A stretch of DNA of 64,000 nt from NCBI GenBank assembly GCA_027486585.1, contig JAIXOU010000039.1, positions 1 through 64,000 of the forward strand, given 5' to 3'. Source of the DNA: Verrucomicrobiaceae bacterium. Lineage in GTDB: Bacteria > Verrucomicrobiota > Verrucomicrobiia > Verrucomicrobiales > Verrucomicrobiaceae. Below, piece by piece: positions 63,641 through 64,000 of this stretch; position 1 is the first letter of the stretch; every line of letters begins with the position of its first letter. The notes beneath the pieces are model-generated. The model had not been told where the DNA came from. It saw nothing but the letters and a program-made list of their open reading frames with translations, and searched no databases. The translations under genes and the position numbers were made by a program.

Positions 63641-64000
63641 TCATTGAGTGATCTTCATGCTACCGCTGAGGATGGGGGAGGTGAGAATTGTCTGTCCTGT
63701 GAGTGGCTTTTGTGGCAGTAAAAAATAGCCTTTCGCAATGACGTTGCCACTGTCGAAACGAATGACCATGCCCTGATAGGTCACGGCGCGGGTGAGTGCT
63801 GGACTGCTGTCCATCAAGCTGAATGTCCCGCTGATGGCTCCGCTGTTCTTGTTGATTGTGAGTGTGGTCTTGCCGGGGTTGTTGCCACTGGCGAAGGTGG
63901 GTGCGGTGACGACGTTAGTGCTGCTGTAGGTGAATGGGATGTCGGAATTGGTCGCTGAGGGCGTGGTTCCAGCTTCGGTAAAGTCGAGAGCAGCGCTACC
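63641..64000 (-). CDS. C-terminal part of a secreted protein sharing the giant protein's end module
   Basis: The minus-strand frame runs from the window edge for 119 codons to a TGA at 63641-63643; the start is outside. It reads SAALDFTEAGTTPSATNS, then TLTINKNSGAISGTFSLMD, RAVTYQGMVIRFDSGN, IAKGYFLLPQKPLTG and LSGSMKIT. This matches the last 120 residues of the giant protein at 32660-39079 (FTAATGAFAGNFTLP, RVGPFAGQIVRIID, GYGYFLLPTGVP, LSGRVELS) in order and spacing, so the two share a C-terminal beta-domain common to PVC surface proteins. The full length is unknown. Confidence 0.8.
   Translation of the reverse strand, partial: GSAALDFTEAGTTPSATNSDIPFTYSSTNVVTAPTFASGNNPGKTTLTINKNSGAISGTFSLMDSSPALTRAVTYQGMVIRFDSGNVIAKGYFLLPQKPLTGQTILTSPILSGSMKITQ

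Noticed and set aside
1-64000. CRISPR array, prophage or integrative element
   Set aside because: No regularly spaced direct repeats, cas genes, integrase or phage structural genes were seen; the repeats found are dispersed inverted elements.

Overview
The window looks like chromosome of a Verrucomicrobia-type bacterium (PVC superphylum, Prosthecobacter/Verrucomicrobium-like). The reasons are a very large PVC-type cytochrome protein with an N-terminal propeller and a CxxCH motif, a sialate O-acetylesterase, a 2,100-residue secreted protein built of Delta-60, choice-of-anchor-D and BACON modules, a tmRNA whose tag reads ANSSELALAA, and many secreted or lipoprotein-type products (outer-membrane TonB receptor, lipoboxes). 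The genus is inference. No rRNA, tRNA, CRISPR array or intact IS transposase was recognised.

Layout. 1-3,100 is an accessory patch of polymorphic-toxin debris: a YD-repeat fragment, a small lipoprotein, a 5'-truncated Rhs C-terminal module whose tip looks like a caspase-fold peptidase, an Imm11/DUF1629-like immunity protein, and two kinds of inverted repeat. 3,192-16,000 is mostly housekeeping: nitroreductase (3' end remodelled by a 240-bp MITE with a 9-bp target duplication), DUF255 thioredoxin-fold protein, polA, a VanX-like dipeptidase, prepilin peptidase with a long insertion, a hybrid sensor kinase, a cyclic-nucleotide-binding protein and homoserine dehydrogenase. 16,000-32,500 holds an SGNH hydrolase, ssrA, a PAP2 phosphatase, an ArnT-like glycosyltransferase, a phytanoyl-CoA-type dioxygenase, the GC-rich sialate esterase, an HNH protein, the PVC cytochrome, a UbiA-like membrane protein, an ammonium transporter, a methyltransferase and two small conserved proteins.

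32,600-46,100 carries the giant adhesin-like protein, a flavin/FeS membrane electron-transfer protein, pfkA, and a run of exported proteins: trypsin-like lipoprotein, small lipoprotein, HtrA, an inactive HtrA paralogue with a nested PDZ domain, and a thioredoxin-like gene interrupted by an amber codon. 46,100-51,000 is central metabolism (glpK, asd, tkt). 51,000-57,300 is hypothetical membrane and secreted proteins plus a decayed glycan-type cluster. 57,800-63,300 has rpsA, an NlpC/P60 lipoprotein, queE and a TonB-dependent receptor. The right edge cuts a minus-strand gene whose C-terminal module matches that of the giant protein.

Two threads run through the window. First, small non-coding repeat elements are frequent and have altered genes: one MITE changed a C-terminus, repeat edges supply the TAG stop of four genes, one repeat lies in frame inside the PVC cytochrome gene, and one supplies the only remaining start of the Rhs module. 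Second, several proteins are degenerate versions of catalytic families (pseudo-HtrA, HNH lacking its histidine, zinc ribbon lacking cysteines, acetyltransferase with a coil deletion).
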